Shown: positions 12,960 to 28,579 of the stretch, one piece after another
How positions within the stretch are numbered: position 1 is the stretch's first letter
Layout: every line of letters begins with the position of its first letter
Made by a program: the position numbers and the translations under genes
Notes under the pieces: model-generated
The model's database searches: none
What the model was told of the DNA's origin: nothing
The model's input: the letters and a program-made list of their open reading frames with translations, nothing else
Assembly: GCF_041146395.1 (NCBI RefSeq)
Contig: NC_090996.1
Coordinates: 31,396,738-31,460,737, forward strand
Direction: 5' to 3'
DNA from: Eulemur rufifrons
Taxonomy: Eukaryota > Chordata > Mammalia > Primates > Lemuridae
Length of the DNA: 64,000 bases

Positions 12960-13165
12960 GATACAGGTCAGTGAGTCTGGCTGTGATTCCACCTCTGACC
13001 TCCAACAGCTATGCAGTCCTGGGTGTGCTCGGGAACCCTGCTGGACATTGGTAATAAAACGGGGAAGATATTCCCCACGTCACAGAACTGTTGTGAGACT
13101 TGATGAGGTAACAGATGTAAAACCGTGAGACTGTCACGTGGCACAGAGCAAGAGCTCCATGAAGT
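12960..13165 (+). mobile_element. MIR SINE fragment, sense
   Basis: Diverged MIR order: GAGTCTGGCTGTGATTCC, cytosine-rich middle, then TTGTGAGACTTGATGAGGTAA and GGCACAGAGCAAGAGCTCC. Confidence 0.6.
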
Positions 13166-13234
13166 GCATGCACTGGCATTCATGCTAGCATAAAAATAAT
13201 TATTTTTATTTTTCACATTAAAGTGCTCTAATAT

Positions 13235-13360
13235 GATGGTCTGTTGGCCTGTGAGCATCTTGAAGCCAAGAATACCATCCTTGGCTTTTCTAGTGTCTAG
13301 TGTCTGCATTTCTAGTGTCTAGTGCATTATAGATCCTTAGTAAACAGATGTTCCATAGAT
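13235..13360 (+). mobile_element. L2 3' end fragment with internal duplication
   Basis: Matches the L2 end pattern (CTGTGAGCATCTTGAAG ... CTTAGTAAACAGATG). TCTAGTGTCTAGTG is present twice, about 25 bases apart. Confidence 0.6.
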
Positions 13361-13499
13361 CTGATGATATAATACCTGTTTTTAAATTTTGGTCTGGTTC
13401 TCATCCCTTCCTCTTATTTCTCCTCACTCATTTCTCAACAAATGTCCGTGTTGGCTATACACAGTAAAAGTATATATAAAAAGCTAACAATTTTATGAT

Positions 13500-13715
13500 T
13501 TAGAGTCTGACCCCCCTTTGCTTTCTCCATGCTGTGGCCCAGGAAGTGGTCTGAAGCCCTCTGGAACTCCGTGAGCTGGGTTCCCGGGCAAATGTTCGTG
13601 TTCCCATCGGGGCCGATGACAGCTAAGCCTCCCGGGTGGTAGCAACACACGCCGCAGGGCCCCTGCTGCTGCGAATGCCGTGCCATACGGCATAAACATG
13701 CACAAATAGAGAACT
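13500..13715. other. GC-rich unique block
   Basis: CpG-rich for this intron, with many CCGG/GGCC-type words, and abutting an LTR. A minus-strand frame is open across it (13435-13749) but resembles no protein I know. It may be LTR-associated, a small regulatory element or chance. Confidence 0.3.
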
Positions 13716-13724
13716 CAGGCTGGC

Positions 13725-14195
13725 ATGGGTCGAACTGGGTCTCCCGCAAAAAGATATGCTGAAGCGCTCATCTAATCCCCAGTGCCCCCGAATGTGATCG
13801 CATTTGGAAATAGGGTCATTACAGAGCTGGTCAAGTTAACACAAGGTCATTAGGGTGAGACCAAACGCAATATGACTGGTGTCCTTATAAAAGGGCGAAA
13901 TTTGGACCGAGAGACAGACACGTAGAGAGGAAAGACACCACTGTGAAGAGGCACAATGAGAGCGTGGCTGTCAGACTGCGGTGCTGCACCCGCAAGCCAA
14001 GGAGAGCCAAAGACCGGGACGGATACCAGAAGCTAGGAGACGCCAGGAAGGGTCCTCCCCTAGCCTTCAGAGAGAGCACGGCCCTGCCCACACCTTGCTG
14101 ACAAACCCTCGCTTCCAGAACGGCGAGAGAATACATTTCTGTTGTTTCAGCCACCCAGTTTTGGTGCGTGGCTAAGGCAGCCACAGAAAACTAAC
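13725..14195 (+). mobile_element. MLT1-like (MaLR) solitary LTR, sense
   Basis: Shows the family landmarks in order: GATATGCTGAAG, AATGTGATCGCATTTGGAAA, AATATGACTGGTGTCCTTAT, CAAGCCAAGGAGAGCC, and the 3' end GTTGTTTCAGCCACCCAGTT. No viral gene accompanies it. Confidence 0.7.
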
Positions 14196-16404
14196 ACGCT
14201 GGCTCTCCACAAGGTTCCGAAGGTCTCTGAACAAGAATGGCTATACAGTTGGTTTTAAATAGGAGAAAAAGCCATTTCACAAAGCCAAGCCATACTTGGT
14301 TAGGGCATTTCCTAGGGTGTTTTCTAAACCTGCTTCACTGATACTGTAAAACCCTGTGTGGTGGAGGTCAAGTGCTTTGAAAATTCAGGACTCCTTTCCC
14401 CTTCTGCAAAACAAAACAAACAAGAAAACCTTGGACTCTTGGAATTCAAAGACCACGAACATGTGGAAGCAGGAGGAGTGGAGTCACCCGCCCCTCTCAC
14501 GAGTCCAAGAGAAGGAGTATCAAGTGGTACAAATAGGTACAGGCAGGAAGATCTCAATAGCCGCGTGCCTGTCTGGGGGTGGGGGTGTCGAAAAGGCTGC
14601 ATCTCCTGGGCCCCCGAGTCACTCAGCAAACATCACAGCCCTTATGTTTACATTCTCACTGCTTGACTTAATGAGTTGAGCAAATACTTTGGCTCCTCAA
14701 TAAAAGCACAATCTCAAGTTTCTTAAAAGGGATACAAAGTGGCTAATGGACTGGGAGAAATTGGTTGTAGCTGGAAGCACATTTCAGAAGTACATTTTGT
14801 TTATATTAAAACCTCATTTAAGTATCAGTTCAAGGGAAAGCTGCTAACAGCGCAAGTTTAATATGACTAATACTCGCACAACCTCAGAACATTCCATTTC
14901 CATCAACCCAAGAGATATAATTTCAAAAACATTTTAAAGTCACTAATATGGTAAGATGCTACTAATATGGTACAAATTATAACAAGAAGGCACAAACATG
15001 ATACTGAATATTTGCTGAGGAACTTAGTAGCAAATTTCATCATTGTACTAATACGATGACAGGTTGCAAATACCAGCATTCCACTGCACCATCTCCCCAT
15101 TAGTCCCGTGTTTATGATGTTACAAATGGCACCGTTATTCACAGATTAGTTCATCTTGGAGACTTTGTGCTCCTGATGCTAATAAATGCACTGACTTCAC
15201 CGCCTCCACTAACCTGAAATTCCCATTTCGACTTTCATAAGAAAATTCATCATGTAAAAAACTCATTGCAGTTTGCAAAATAGCATTTACTTTGGTCAGT
15301 TAAACATGGAGATCACTGATATATTTTGAAACAATTGGGCTGTCAGGACCTTGCCCACCAATGCCAAGATTTCCCCTCATGAATTGTCTGAGCAAAGACT
15401 AGCCTGATTGGAAAGTTACGTGTGCAGCTGGGTAGCTGCTTGCTCAGAGGAATAATTCCCCCAGAGCTAAAACTCCACAGGCCTTGAAGAGATTTCTGGG
15501 CAGAAAATTATAAGTGCATCAGGAAAAGTCTGTGCAAAGAAAACCTCCCGGGTATCGTCCACTAAATGGCCCTGCTCCAAGAAATCAGACGGATGCCTTT
15601 GCCCACCCCTCCCATTCATACCCAATCACACCGCACACTTCCAAGCTGTTCCAGAAACACAATGTTAGAAAATTGTTAGAAAGTAAGTGTTTAACTAAGA
15701 CAACAACCGGCAGTCTGTTCACTGCTCTCAAGAGAGGTGACACTACTTAAGTTGTACAAGATACTGTGTCATTACCCCCAGGGATCACAGGCAGTATATG
15801 AGTGGGCATCTCAACCATGACATCCCAATGGGAATTTAAAGTAGGGATTCCAGGGCATGCACAAACGGCTTCAAGTGAGTACCTTGGTTGGGAATGGGAG
15901 GGGGGTATTTAGAAATGTTTATACGTTCTCTGTGGTTTTAATTTTTGTTAGAATGTATATTTTTAGGAGGAAAAATTTTATTTGCAAAAATAAACTATAA
16001 CTACTGCAACCATTTGAAGAAGTTCAAATATTTGCAGGAGTCTTGGACTCAGGTATTCTATCTGAGTGATGGGAGAAGGTAAATGGCATGATTTTTACAT
16101 ATTAAACATATGAAAATGTTTTACATTTCCACAAAGAAATGTGGTATCTCCTGTTCTAATTATTTTTTCTTGACTATGTGATACTTCTTGGTCTTTTATT
16201 TCTGTTTTTCACAAAGACTTGGGTAAAATAAACCATTTCCTTCCCACTTAACTCTACTACAGGGCAAAAAACCCCTACGATTTTGAAGCTAAATAGCAAC
16301 TGACATATGGTGACAGTGTGGGGAACAATAGGGAAGAGTGAGGACTGTGGCAAAGTAAAATATGCCTGCCCTCTAAATAAAGCAATGATTATTTTAGTCA
16401 CAAC
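14196..16404. other. Unique intronic sequence
   Basis: No exon or confident repeat. 14640-15330 is the most constrained-looking part and contains the repeated word CTAATATGGTA at about 14943 and 14961. Confidence 0.45.
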
Positions 16405-16418
16405 AAATTATTTCCATG

Positions 16419-17857
<1,439 letters not shown>

Positions 17858-18904
17858 CTTTATAATGTTCCTAGGTATGTTTTTTCCTTCTATTTATACT
17901 GCCTTTTCCCCCGAACTCTGTGCGCTACAGGTTGATGTTTTCACCAAATTTGGAAAATGTTAGTCTTTATCTCTTCAAATAGTTTTTTGTTTCATTTTCT
18001 CTCTCTCCTCTCCATTCAAAAATCCAACTATATGTAATTAAATGCTTAATATTTCCCTTAGATCATGGAGGCTTTAAATTTTTTTTTCAGTATCTTTCTT
18101 CTCCCTGCTCCTTGGCTCTGTTCTGTTCTATCTTGAAGTCTACTGATTTCCTTACTCAGCATTGTACAATCTGATGTTTACATTTCAGACACTATACCTC
18201 TCAGTTCCAGAATCTCACTTTGGTTCCTGTTTATAATGTCTATTTGACTCCTGAGATTTCCCATCTGTGAACTCACCGTGTCCATCACTCCCTTGAAATC
18301 TTTCAATATTTATAATCATTATTTTAAAATCCTTGTCTGCTTTAATCGTAACATTTGAGTCATCTTGCAGTCCTTTCCTACTGACTACTTTTTCTCCTAA
18401 CGAATGGTCTGAAAATATCTTCTTACCCGGTCAGGAAATCAGGAGCACAGGCTCTGTGGTCCGTACAGTCTTTGATGAAACTGCCCGGCTCTCTCGTCAC
18501 AGCACAAACGTAGCCACAGGCCGAATGGAAACACGAGGGAACAGCTGTGCCCCAGTGAAGTAAGGACATTCACAGAAACAGGTGTCTGTCCCGCAGGCTG
18601 CAGCCCCCCAAGCCCTGCTCGAGACTGTCAGTCCTATTTCTTTTTTCTACTTTACACATATCTAGCATTTATTTTTTTGTTGTTATACTAGACATTTCAA
18701 TTGTAGAGGGTTCTATATAGAGAGCAAATTTCAGGGGGTCCGAATTATGTCATCTTCCTTTAAACAGCAGTTTATTAATAGTTTTATTCTTGTAGCCCTT
18801 GAATAACTGATACGTACTGGTGACCCAGCCAGGCTCATTTTTATCCTTTGTTAGGGAAGATCTACCTTGGATTTGCGAACAGACATAGAGCACGGCCCTC
18901 ACTC

Positions 18905-19115
18905 TAGGACAGGGGTTGGCTAATATTTTCTGACAAGAGCCAGATAGTTAAAAAAAAAAAAAAAAAAAAAATTAGGCCTTGCAGGTGACAGATATACAGT
19001 CTTAGCTACATATTCTTATAAAAACTATTTTAAAATCTTCTTGATTGAGCTGTACCAAGACAGGCTAGAGGCCAGAGTGGGCCTGTGGGGCATAGTTCGC
19101 TGACTCCTTCTCTGA
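18905..19115 (+). mobile_element. hAT-type nonautonomous DNA transposon, diverged
   Basis: The start CAGGGGTTGGCTAATATTTT and the phrase AGAGCCAGATAGTTAAAA match the abundant hAT-type MITE also present at 30020 and 46705. A 23-base A run lies inside. The end CATAGTTCGCTGACTCC fits the inverted terminus. Confidence 0.65.
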
Positions 19116-19262
19116 GATATCTCCTTATTTCCAAAGTCTGATCTTTCTGGAGTCTCAACTGAATGCCCATAACCTCCAATATCACCATTCGGGCCTCAGC
19201 CTCACAGCTCATCCTCTCCACGAAGACTCATGAGCCTCCACCAGCTGCCTCAGTATCCCCAA

Positions 19263-19287
19263 CACCTCACCTCACCTCACCTCACCT
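19263..19287. repeat. (CTCAC)n pentamer
   Basis: Five CTCAC units. Confidence 0.9.
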
Positions 19288-19659
19288 CTGTAGCTCAGTG
19301 CAACTCCTGCTCTCGACGGAGGCTGTGCTTCCCTGCACCCACAGGGAGACATCTCTCCCAGGCGGAAGGCTGGGTGACCACGGGTTTCATCTCACGTGTC
19401 TCTATGCCCTGAAGGATCACAGTGCTGTGCTCCTGGGTACCCAATGCCTGAAACTGATGCCTCATATATTTTGTCCAGTTTTAAAGCTGTTTATGGTAGA
19501 TGTCATCCTGCCATGGTCCAAAGCAGAACATCCTCTGATGCATTCTGATATTAGGGCAGCTCTCTGGGATAAAGAATATCTTTTGGCCAAATTACGGTGT
19601 TGGTGCACACGCTGCTTCCTTTCACTGCACTAACAACAAAAAGTAAGAGTCGCCAGTAT

Positions 19660-21050
<1,391 letters not shown>

Positions 21051-21087
21051 AAAAGCAAAGAGATGCAAAGGTCATTGGAAATCAAGA

Positions 21088-21248
21088 AGAGGGGGAGCGG
21101 GAGGGGTACAAATGTACCTATCGGGTATAAGAAACACCATTTGGGTGAAGGGTACACTAAAAGCCCCAACTTAAGCCTTACAAAAGCTATCCATGTAACA
21201 AAAGCATTTGTACCCCCTTAATCTTTTGAAATAATAAAAAAGTAAGAC
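21088..21248 (+). mobile_element. Primate L1 3' end fragment, sense
   Basis: Begins in a G-rich patch typical of L1 3'UTRs, then GGGTACACTAAAAGCCC, CCATGTAACAAAAGCATTTG and a degenerate A-rich tail. Confidence 0.8.
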
Positions 21249-21259
21249 AAAAGCTTTTA

Positions 21260-23365
21260 GAACAACATAATTCCTCTGTGATGCCAAAGAACCAATACGT
21301 CTCGGGATGGAAGCTTTAGGGTGGCCCCAGAGAAGCTTAGACGGTGAAGAGCCTGCAATGTTTTAAAGCAGATGAGACCCTCGTTTTTCACTCTCTGGGT
21401 ATGATACGCTCGCGAAGGGCAATGCTGTTTATTAGGAGTTCATTTCTCTTAGTGGCAAATATAGCTGGAGGAAGACATGACAACATGCCACTCTGGGCAA
21501 AACTGCATGCACCAAGGATTTTCCAAATTCCACGCTGAGTCTTGCTCGCTGGCTCATGAACATCCTCCCTCTCCCCGGAACCACAGTCTTGTCAGCTCTG
21601 AGTTTGTCAGCCTTAATAAATTCGGTGTCTATATAGTTAGGTTCCAATTTCTCAATCTGCACCACCTGAATAGCTGAGAGGGAGCAGGAGAGATGGCTAA
21701 ACCTCAGATCTTTAGTTGGAGGCAAGTTTGGAGAAACATTCTGGATATGATGCTCTTGGCTATTTAGAAAATTATGTTTCCTAGGGCTGAGCTCCCAAAT
21801 CACTTTATGCCAAGGGAGATGGTTCTGCATTAGAACATTTTGGAGCAAATAAGCAAGCCTGGGTTAATCAAAACCACTTAAATGTTGTTAACTCAGCTAC
21901 CTTGAAAAGAGTTCAATGTTTAATTCAGACATCTATAAACACAAGCCTTTGGCATAAAGATGTCAAAACATATACACAATCAAGATTAGAATATACAACC
22001 ATTGAAAATAACGCTATAAAAATTGCCAAAAAATATTTAAATCTCTAAGTTGGTATCGGCAGAATACCCTGCGAGCATGTATATTTATGTGTGCGTGGGC
22101 TGCCTCGTAGGCAGACAGGCTTTCAGAAATCATGCCTCCATGCTTCCTATCCAGGAGAGCATCTATATTGTTAAAAGCAACCTGTAAATGAGAAACCACA
22201 CTGAAGCAAATAGAAATGTGCACAGCATAGTAGCCAATACGTGGATCCCCTCAGACGTGAGCAGGACGTTGTCCCATCAAAATCAGATGCTTCAATCACT
22301 CTGTCAGCCCAGCACAAGTTTCCTAACAGTTGACAAATGCAGTATGAGTCAATAACCAAGCTGCAGTCTCATGCAAACCCATTCACTAATCCAAGAATCC
22401 CCACAAGAACAGCAGTGATGTGTTACACAGGAGAGGAGAAAAAGGAGTGTGGGGAAAAAAAGAACGAATGCATAAAGCCAGTGTGATAGAAAATCTACTA
22501 CTCACAAAAGCTTGCTTGAAGGAATTGTTGAGCTAAGGGGTCTCTCTTCATGGTGAAGGTACTGTTTTAGCGTGGACTCCCCATTGTGAAACTCTGGGAG
22601 ATGGTGGAACATACCTGAGAGCCACCCCACCCAACATGTGAGGAAGCTGGGGCACTGACCCACCAAATCCCGGTCTGTCCAGAGTTGAGCGCCTCTCACA
22701 GGGGCACTAATACCCTGATGCTCTGGCTTGCTCTGAGCATGAGTAGAACATAACCGATAGCCAGAAAAACAGCCCCTGTGGGGAAGTTCATAGGTGTCTA
22801 CAGGAAGCACCCTTTGGCGTACAGAAGTGAGTGATGAGATAAAAACGTCAGGGCCCCCAAATCGTCTGCTGGAGGCATCCCCAAGAGTCTTTAGAGCCAT
22901 TCATTCACTCATCCACCCATGTGTTTTATTCCACATTTAGGTGACATATAGAAATGATTCTTGTTTCAATAATTTTTGCATTCTCATTACCTTATCGCAT
23001 ATATGTTGTGAGTAGAAGTCAATTGAACAAGTAGATAATAAAACAGTATCCAAGAGTCAGTGCTATTAAGACAGTCATTCCAATAACGTTTCATTTTCCA
23101 CGAGCTAAATGAAGACGAGCCAGATGCCAGTAGGGCCTGTGAAAGAAGAGGTTCGTAAGGCAGGTGGAGGTGAGTCCTGAATACGCTGGGCTGCCGCCCT
23201 GGATGGTGGTCCTGGATGCTCCAGCCTCTGACTTTGGAAATTACGTAGGGAAATGGAGGTGGCTAATCCCAGAACACAGATAAAGTGTGTGCAGTGCGTG
23301 AATGCACACATGGAATCAGTCCACTTAGACTGGGCACAGGGAATGCATAGGGGGATGGGATTTCA
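21260..23365. other. Unique intronic sequence
   Basis: No exon recognised. 22900-23100 might be a worn L2 fragment. Confidence 0.45.
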
Positions 23366-23369
23366 TATC

Positions 23370-23945
23370 CTGTGATCTTTGCTTACTGGCGTTAGACATA
23401 AGCATGTTCTGTTACCTGGCAAGTGGGATTTTACAGAGAGAATTATGATTATGGATCTTAAAATAGGGAGATATCTTGGATTACGTGGGTGGACCCAATG
23501 TAATCGCATGAACCCTTAAAAGCAGAAGAGGAATCCATCAGGCAGATGCGACAGAAGAGGAGACAGGAAAGAATCAAATCCTGAGAGTGACTCACTCCAC
23601 GATGGCTGGCTTTGAAGATGGAGGAAGGGGCCATGATTTTTAAAATGCTGCAGCCCCTAGAAGCTGGGAATGACTGTCAGCTCACAGCCAGCATGGATAC
23701 AGAGACCTCAATTCGACAACTGCAGGAAACTGAATTCTGCCAATGACCAGAATGAGCAAAGAGATGGATTCTCCCCCAGAGCCTTGAGAAAAAACACAGC
23801 CCTGCCCACACCTTGATTTTAGCTCAGCGAGACCCATCTTGCACTTGTGACCTTTAAAGAACTGAAAGATAATAAATTCGGGTTCTATAAACCACTACTT
23901 TTGTGGTAATCTGTTAGAAAAGCAATGAAAACAAAACTAATACAA
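23370..23945 (+). mobile_element. MaLR-like solitary LTR, sense, diverged
   Basis: Family landmarks near the 3' side: CCCCTAGAAGCTGGGAA, CAGCCCTGCCCACACCTTGA, GATAATAAATTCGGGTTC, ACTTTTGTGGTAATCTGTTA. No internal viral sequence was seen. Confidence 0.6.
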
Positions 23946-24964
23946 ATATAATACATTTTAACATGAACACCAACTCCAGGTTAGTCATTCTGGCTGCCTG
24001 GAAGGACTCTGTCTAAATTAAGCATTCAAGATCACCTTCTGTGTTTAGGGAAAAGAGCACGGTGATCTGTTGTCAGGGCCTGTACAGCAGGCATGGAAAG
24101 CTGAGGGTTGACACATGACCTCTACCTTGGCCATGCCTGGTATAGAGTCTCTGTGTTTCCCTTCATCTTAATTTATTAACTGATAACAGATGCTCTGTGT
24201 GCTCAATCTGTTATTGTTTGTTAGAAGCATGGAAAGGCATTTCCACATCTCTTTGGAGTGGCAAATTCTACAGTTTCAGTATACAAACCGCTACATGACT
24301 AATCTCTTTTTACAAAATAAATAGGATTCAAAATCAGTAAACGGCTGGAAAGAGAGGGTTTCTGCGACTCACTAGCTCAGAAGATAGGGTTGATGTCAAA
24401 TTTTCCTCTTGTTGAACCAAATCTTTGTATTTTATTTCCTTTTCTTCATGGAAAACTCTAGTATATAAAGAAAAACTATTTCAACCACCCACCTACTCAA
24501 TGACTGCAGTCCTGATGGTGGTAGAGGGGCCTTCAACTAGAACACTGGATTCCTAAGACTCTAGCTACTCTTCTGGAAAAGAAACTCTACACGTTTAACA
24601 ACAACATCCCCCTATTTATAAAGCAGGATTGAGAAGATAGATGTCAAAGAAATTAACTGGTAGCACCTAAATCTTTGCACATAAAATATTCAGCTGATTT
24701 CATAGCTACTTAAAGAGCTAACCAACCAGGTGAGACATTTTCCAGCTGTCAGAGTTGGAATCTGCAAAGAGTTGGCCTCAATCCTAGATCTAACCCTAAA
24801 ATCCAAAGAGATAAAACACCATACTCTTCTTTTATCTTAACCTTACAATGGGACTGAGCAAATTAGCTCCTTTCCCCAAAGAGGGTGCACACTTCCCTTG
24901 AGCTCAGACCATCCAAGTGGACACGGCGTCAGGGTATCATGGTGGCCCAAACAAGTTTTGAAAT

Positions 24965-25125
24965 GAGAAAACAGACCTGGGTTCAATACTCAGCTCCATC
25001 ATTAGCTGTGATTCTTAGGATTAACCCTTAGCCTCTCTTTGTTCCTCTACCAATAAGGATTCAAGACAATTTTCCTATGAATTAATGTGTAAAACATTTA
25101 GCATTTTGGAGGTGCACAATGCCTA
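24965..25125 (+). mobile_element. MIR SINE fragment, sense
   Basis: ACCTGGGTTCAATACTCAGC, then cytosine-rich middle and TAATGTGTAAAACATTTAGCA. Confidence 0.7.
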
Positions 25126-25282
25126 CTGGCTTTAAGCAAGTACTATGAAGTACTCTGAAGTGATTTGGATGTTCAGGAAACATTTTTCCCCTGAATTGAG
25201 CCACTTCAATTGATCAATAATATTTATTTATTATTCTCTAGGTGCAGAGCTTTCCACAAGCTACTGAGCGAGACAACACAAG

Positions 25283-25690
25283 GGCCAGTCCCTTCCACAG
25301 AAAGACAAAATACTCCATGATCTCACTTATGTGTAGAATCTAAAGAAGTTGAAGTCACATAAGCAAAGAGTCGAATGGTGGTTGCCAACGTCTAGGAAGT
25401 GAATGGAATGGAGAGATATTGGTCAGAGGACACAAAATTTCACTTGGACAGGAGGAATGAATTCAAGAGACCTGTGGTGCAGTATAGTGACTCTGTTTAA
25501 TGACAATGTACCACATTCCTGCAAATCTCTGAGAGAGTAGATGTTAAGTGTTCTCACTACAAAAAATAAATATGTGAGGTCATGCATATGCTAATGAGAT
25601 CTATTTAGCCATTCCACAATGTACACCTTTATCAAAACTTCATGTTGTATACAATAAATATATACAATTTTTGTCAATTTTTAAAAAAGA
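25283..25690 (+). mobile_element. L1MA-like 3' end, sense
   Basis: Contains CATGATCTCACTTATGTG, GAATGGTGGTTGCC, GACAGGAGGAATGAATTC, TTAAGTGTTCTCACTAC and the terminal AAATATATACAATTTTTGTC. Confidence 0.9.
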
Positions 25691-25699
25691 GTCACGGTC

Positions 25700-26190
25700 T
25701 TAGAGAGATGAGAGCTTTGCTGCAGAAGGTGGCTCAGAACACACATGCAAAACCATGAGGAATGCGGATGGAGGAACCAGGCAGGGAGCACAGAGATGAC
25801 GCTGCACACAAGAGTGGGCAGGTGGAGCTCAGGGAAGACGGGCATTCAAGGCCAGACTGGCAGGCGAGGAAAGCAGATTACCTGACTCCATCAGATCACC
25901 TCTCCAAGGAATAAGACATGGGCAATTTAAGAAAGCTGGATAAAAGCAAAATTTCTAAGTAAGCTAGAGACACTAAAGCATGAAAGGTTAGAATGCAAAC
26001 ATTCTTCCAAACACCAGTTGCTTGCTCATTTAGATAAGGTTACAAATGAGTCTGCATAGAGAAGTGGCCTCCCAGGAGTCTGTAGACTCCAGAATGAAAC
26101 CAACTAACAAGGCTGTGACTCACACACTCATCTGCTCCTCTCTCTGCCCACACAGGCCAACCAAGGCTTCACTAAATCCATCTGATTAGA
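25700..26190. other. Unique intronic sequence
   Basis: Nothing recognised. Confidence 0.5.
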
Positions 26191-26193
26191 AAA

Positions 26194-26220
26194 TACACAC
26201 ACACACACACACACACACAC
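26194..26220. repeat. (CA)n microsatellite
   Basis: Thirteen uninterrupted CA units. Confidence 0.95.
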
Positions 26221-26427
26221 ATGGAATATTGTACCATAACTGATTTTAAACTGCACGCCAATAGGGCAATATTGGGGACAGAAAATATGTAATTAAATTA
26301 AAGATACTAGTACACATCAGAATCAACTATAAAATTCTGGATGTTTTTGTTTCTGTTGTTTGATTGTTTAGTTTGTTTTTGTTTGTGATTTCAGCAGCAA
26401 CTTCTTGGATCCTCACAAGGCCGAAAC

Positions 26428-26790
26428 GTGTTGGCTAGGGCTACCGTAACAAAGAATTAAACAACAGAAATTTATTTTCTCATGGTTCCAGAGGCCAGAA
26501 GTCTGAGATCAAGGTGTCAGCAGGGTTGGTTTCTTCATTTGTACAGGGACATTTTCTCTCCCTGTGTCTTCACACGGTTTCACCTCTGTGCGTGTCTGTG
26601 TCCTAATCTCTTCTTACGAGGACACCAGTCACCACCAGTCACATTGGATCATGTCCCACCCACGTGGACTCATTTTACCTTAGTTCCCTTTTTGAAGACC
26701 ATGTCTCCAAATACAGTCACATTCTGAGGTACGGAGGGTTAGAACTTCAGCATATGAATTTGGAGACACACAATTCAATCCATGACAACA
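26428..26790 (-). mobile_element. MLT1-like (MaLR) LTR, antisense
   Basis: Antisense landmarks: AACAACAGAAATTTATTTTC, GATCAAGGTGTCAGCAGGG, GACACCAGTCACCACC, CTCCAAATACAGTCACATTC and AATTCAATCCATGACAACA. Confidence 0.7.
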
Positions 26791-26803
26791 TGATAGTTCA
26801 ATA

Positions 26804-27150
26804 TAGTTGTTCCTCCATATATGGTAATGATTCATTCCAGGACATCCTGGGGACACCAAAATCCACAGATGCTCAAGTTCCCGATATAAAATGGAGTCTC
26901 ATCTGCATGTAACCTACGCGAATCCTTCCACATACTTTAAATCATCTCTAGATTACTCATAATACTTAATAAAATGTAAGTGCTATGTAAATAATCATAC
27001 TGTATTGTTTAGGGAATGCTGACAAAAAATTCGGTGCTCTGTACAGACAGACACAGTTGTTTGTTCTGTTTTCGTTTTTGTTTTGAATATTTCTGATTCA
27101 TGGTTGGTTGAATCCATGATGCAGGATCTCTGGATATGAAGGCCCAGCTG
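26804..27150. mobile_element. Tigger-family nonautonomous DNA transposon (MER2-like)
   Basis: Imperfect inverted ends (AGTTGTTCCTCC ... GAAGGCCCAGCTG) next to TA, with the conserved interior AAATCATCTCTAGATTACTC and TGGTTGGTTGAATCCATGAT. No transposase frame. Confidence 0.88.
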
Positions 27151-28575
27151 TGTCTCTAGGATGAGACTAAGACTTCAAAACATTTTACTAGCTAAGTTTG
27201 AAAATCACTATTCTCAACTCTCATTCTCTGATATGCCACCCAAGAAATGGGTTAAAAATAGGTATTCCCTAGTGTCCATCCCCAAATATTTGATCCAATA
27301 CGTCTGGGGCAGAGTTGAGGAGATGATGCTTTTTTATAAATATAGGTGGCCCTTGAAGGATACTCTGAGAAGGACTGACTTCTCGGAGGGATGTGTGATG
27401 ATGTCATATCATATCACCCCCCTCCTTTAACTACAGAGATCTGAGTGGTCCCATGATTGGGAGAAATATCTTACTTTTTCAGGAAAGGACAGGGCTTCAA
27501 AGACTTTGAAACACAGATCTCTCTCTCTCTCTCCCTGTGTTTCCCTGGCTCATGAGGATCCACAACTCACTCAAGAAAATGGGCAAATGTAAGTAAAACA
27601 CGTAGCCCTGTGCATGGTGTAAACCGGTAGTTCCTTTCTCTTGGCTGCTCATACTGAAGAGGCAGCGCCAGCCTGCAGGGGCATCAGGGAAGTGTCATGG
27701 GACATCATGACGTCGGCTTTCCGCAAACCTTTAACCAAACCCTTGGCTCTGCGATTCCCCAAGTTTAGCAGATTTCCCCAGTGTGTCAGTGGGGAATCTT
27801 TGATCACAGGAAGAAAGGGATGGGCTCTGACTAACTTCAGTGGAAAAGGAGATTACTTGAATGATATGAGGCAGCTTAAGGGATGGAGGGATAGACACCC
27901 AGGCTTAAATAAAAAGACAGGAACCCGGGGGCCAGCCCTGGGAACTGCTTCTCCACTCAGTCCTACCTGAATCAACCTCAGGTTTTTAATCATACTTGTC
28001 TTTTTTCCCTATTTGCCGTCACAGCACTCAACATCCAAAGTCTCGGGAGAGAGAATCCAGTAGTCCTGACTTGGCCATATCCACTGTTGGCTAGGGAGCG
28101 CTGTCTTGATGCATCATCCCTCCAAGACTGCACACACGAGGGAGGGGAATTAAGGCCAGGAGCACGAGGGAGTGCTGGCTACCTTGGATAGAAATGTCTG
28201 CCGGCTGCAGACAACAGCAAGCATGTGCTCCCTGGACCCACTACTTACCTGCACGCATGCACAGCCTAAACTAGGTTTATCTCAGGCTATGAAGGAGGGC
28301 GGGAGGCTTTGCTGTCTCAGTGCTGTTTTTTTCAGGGCTGTCCCATGACAGCTTGTCTGCATCACTAGGAAGGAAAGCGTTGCCCCCTCTTCACTCATTC
28401 CCACTGAAACCTGCTTGCTTCCTCCTACCACCACGCAGGGGAAACTGCAGATGCCCTATTTATTTGCTTCCTGCCCAATTCCCCTTCCCTATCAGATATT
28501 TTTTTCCCCTGGAATGGTATTTAGTCCTCGAAGGAACTGAGCAGGAAGATGAGTCCTCACTGAGGCATCAGTCAT
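27151..28575. other. Unique intronic sequence
   Basis: Contains a (TC)n run at 27517-27534 and a moderately GC-rich part at 27640-27960. No exon was called. Confidence 0.45.
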
Positions 28576-28579
28576 AGAA

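Larger units (their letters stand above)
17858..19560 (-). mobile_element. Antisense L1/HAL1-type body, fragmented
   Basis: Antisense of L1 ORF1-like sequence: TTTTCACCAAATTTGGAAAA, CTCTTCAAATAG, CTCTCTCCTCTCC, AAAATCCTTGTCTGCTTTAA. Further antisense L1 wording appears at 18640-18850 and 19470-19560. Short hAT-like pieces (about 18455-18565 and 18905-19115) interrupt it. No usable reading frame remains. Confidence 0.6.
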
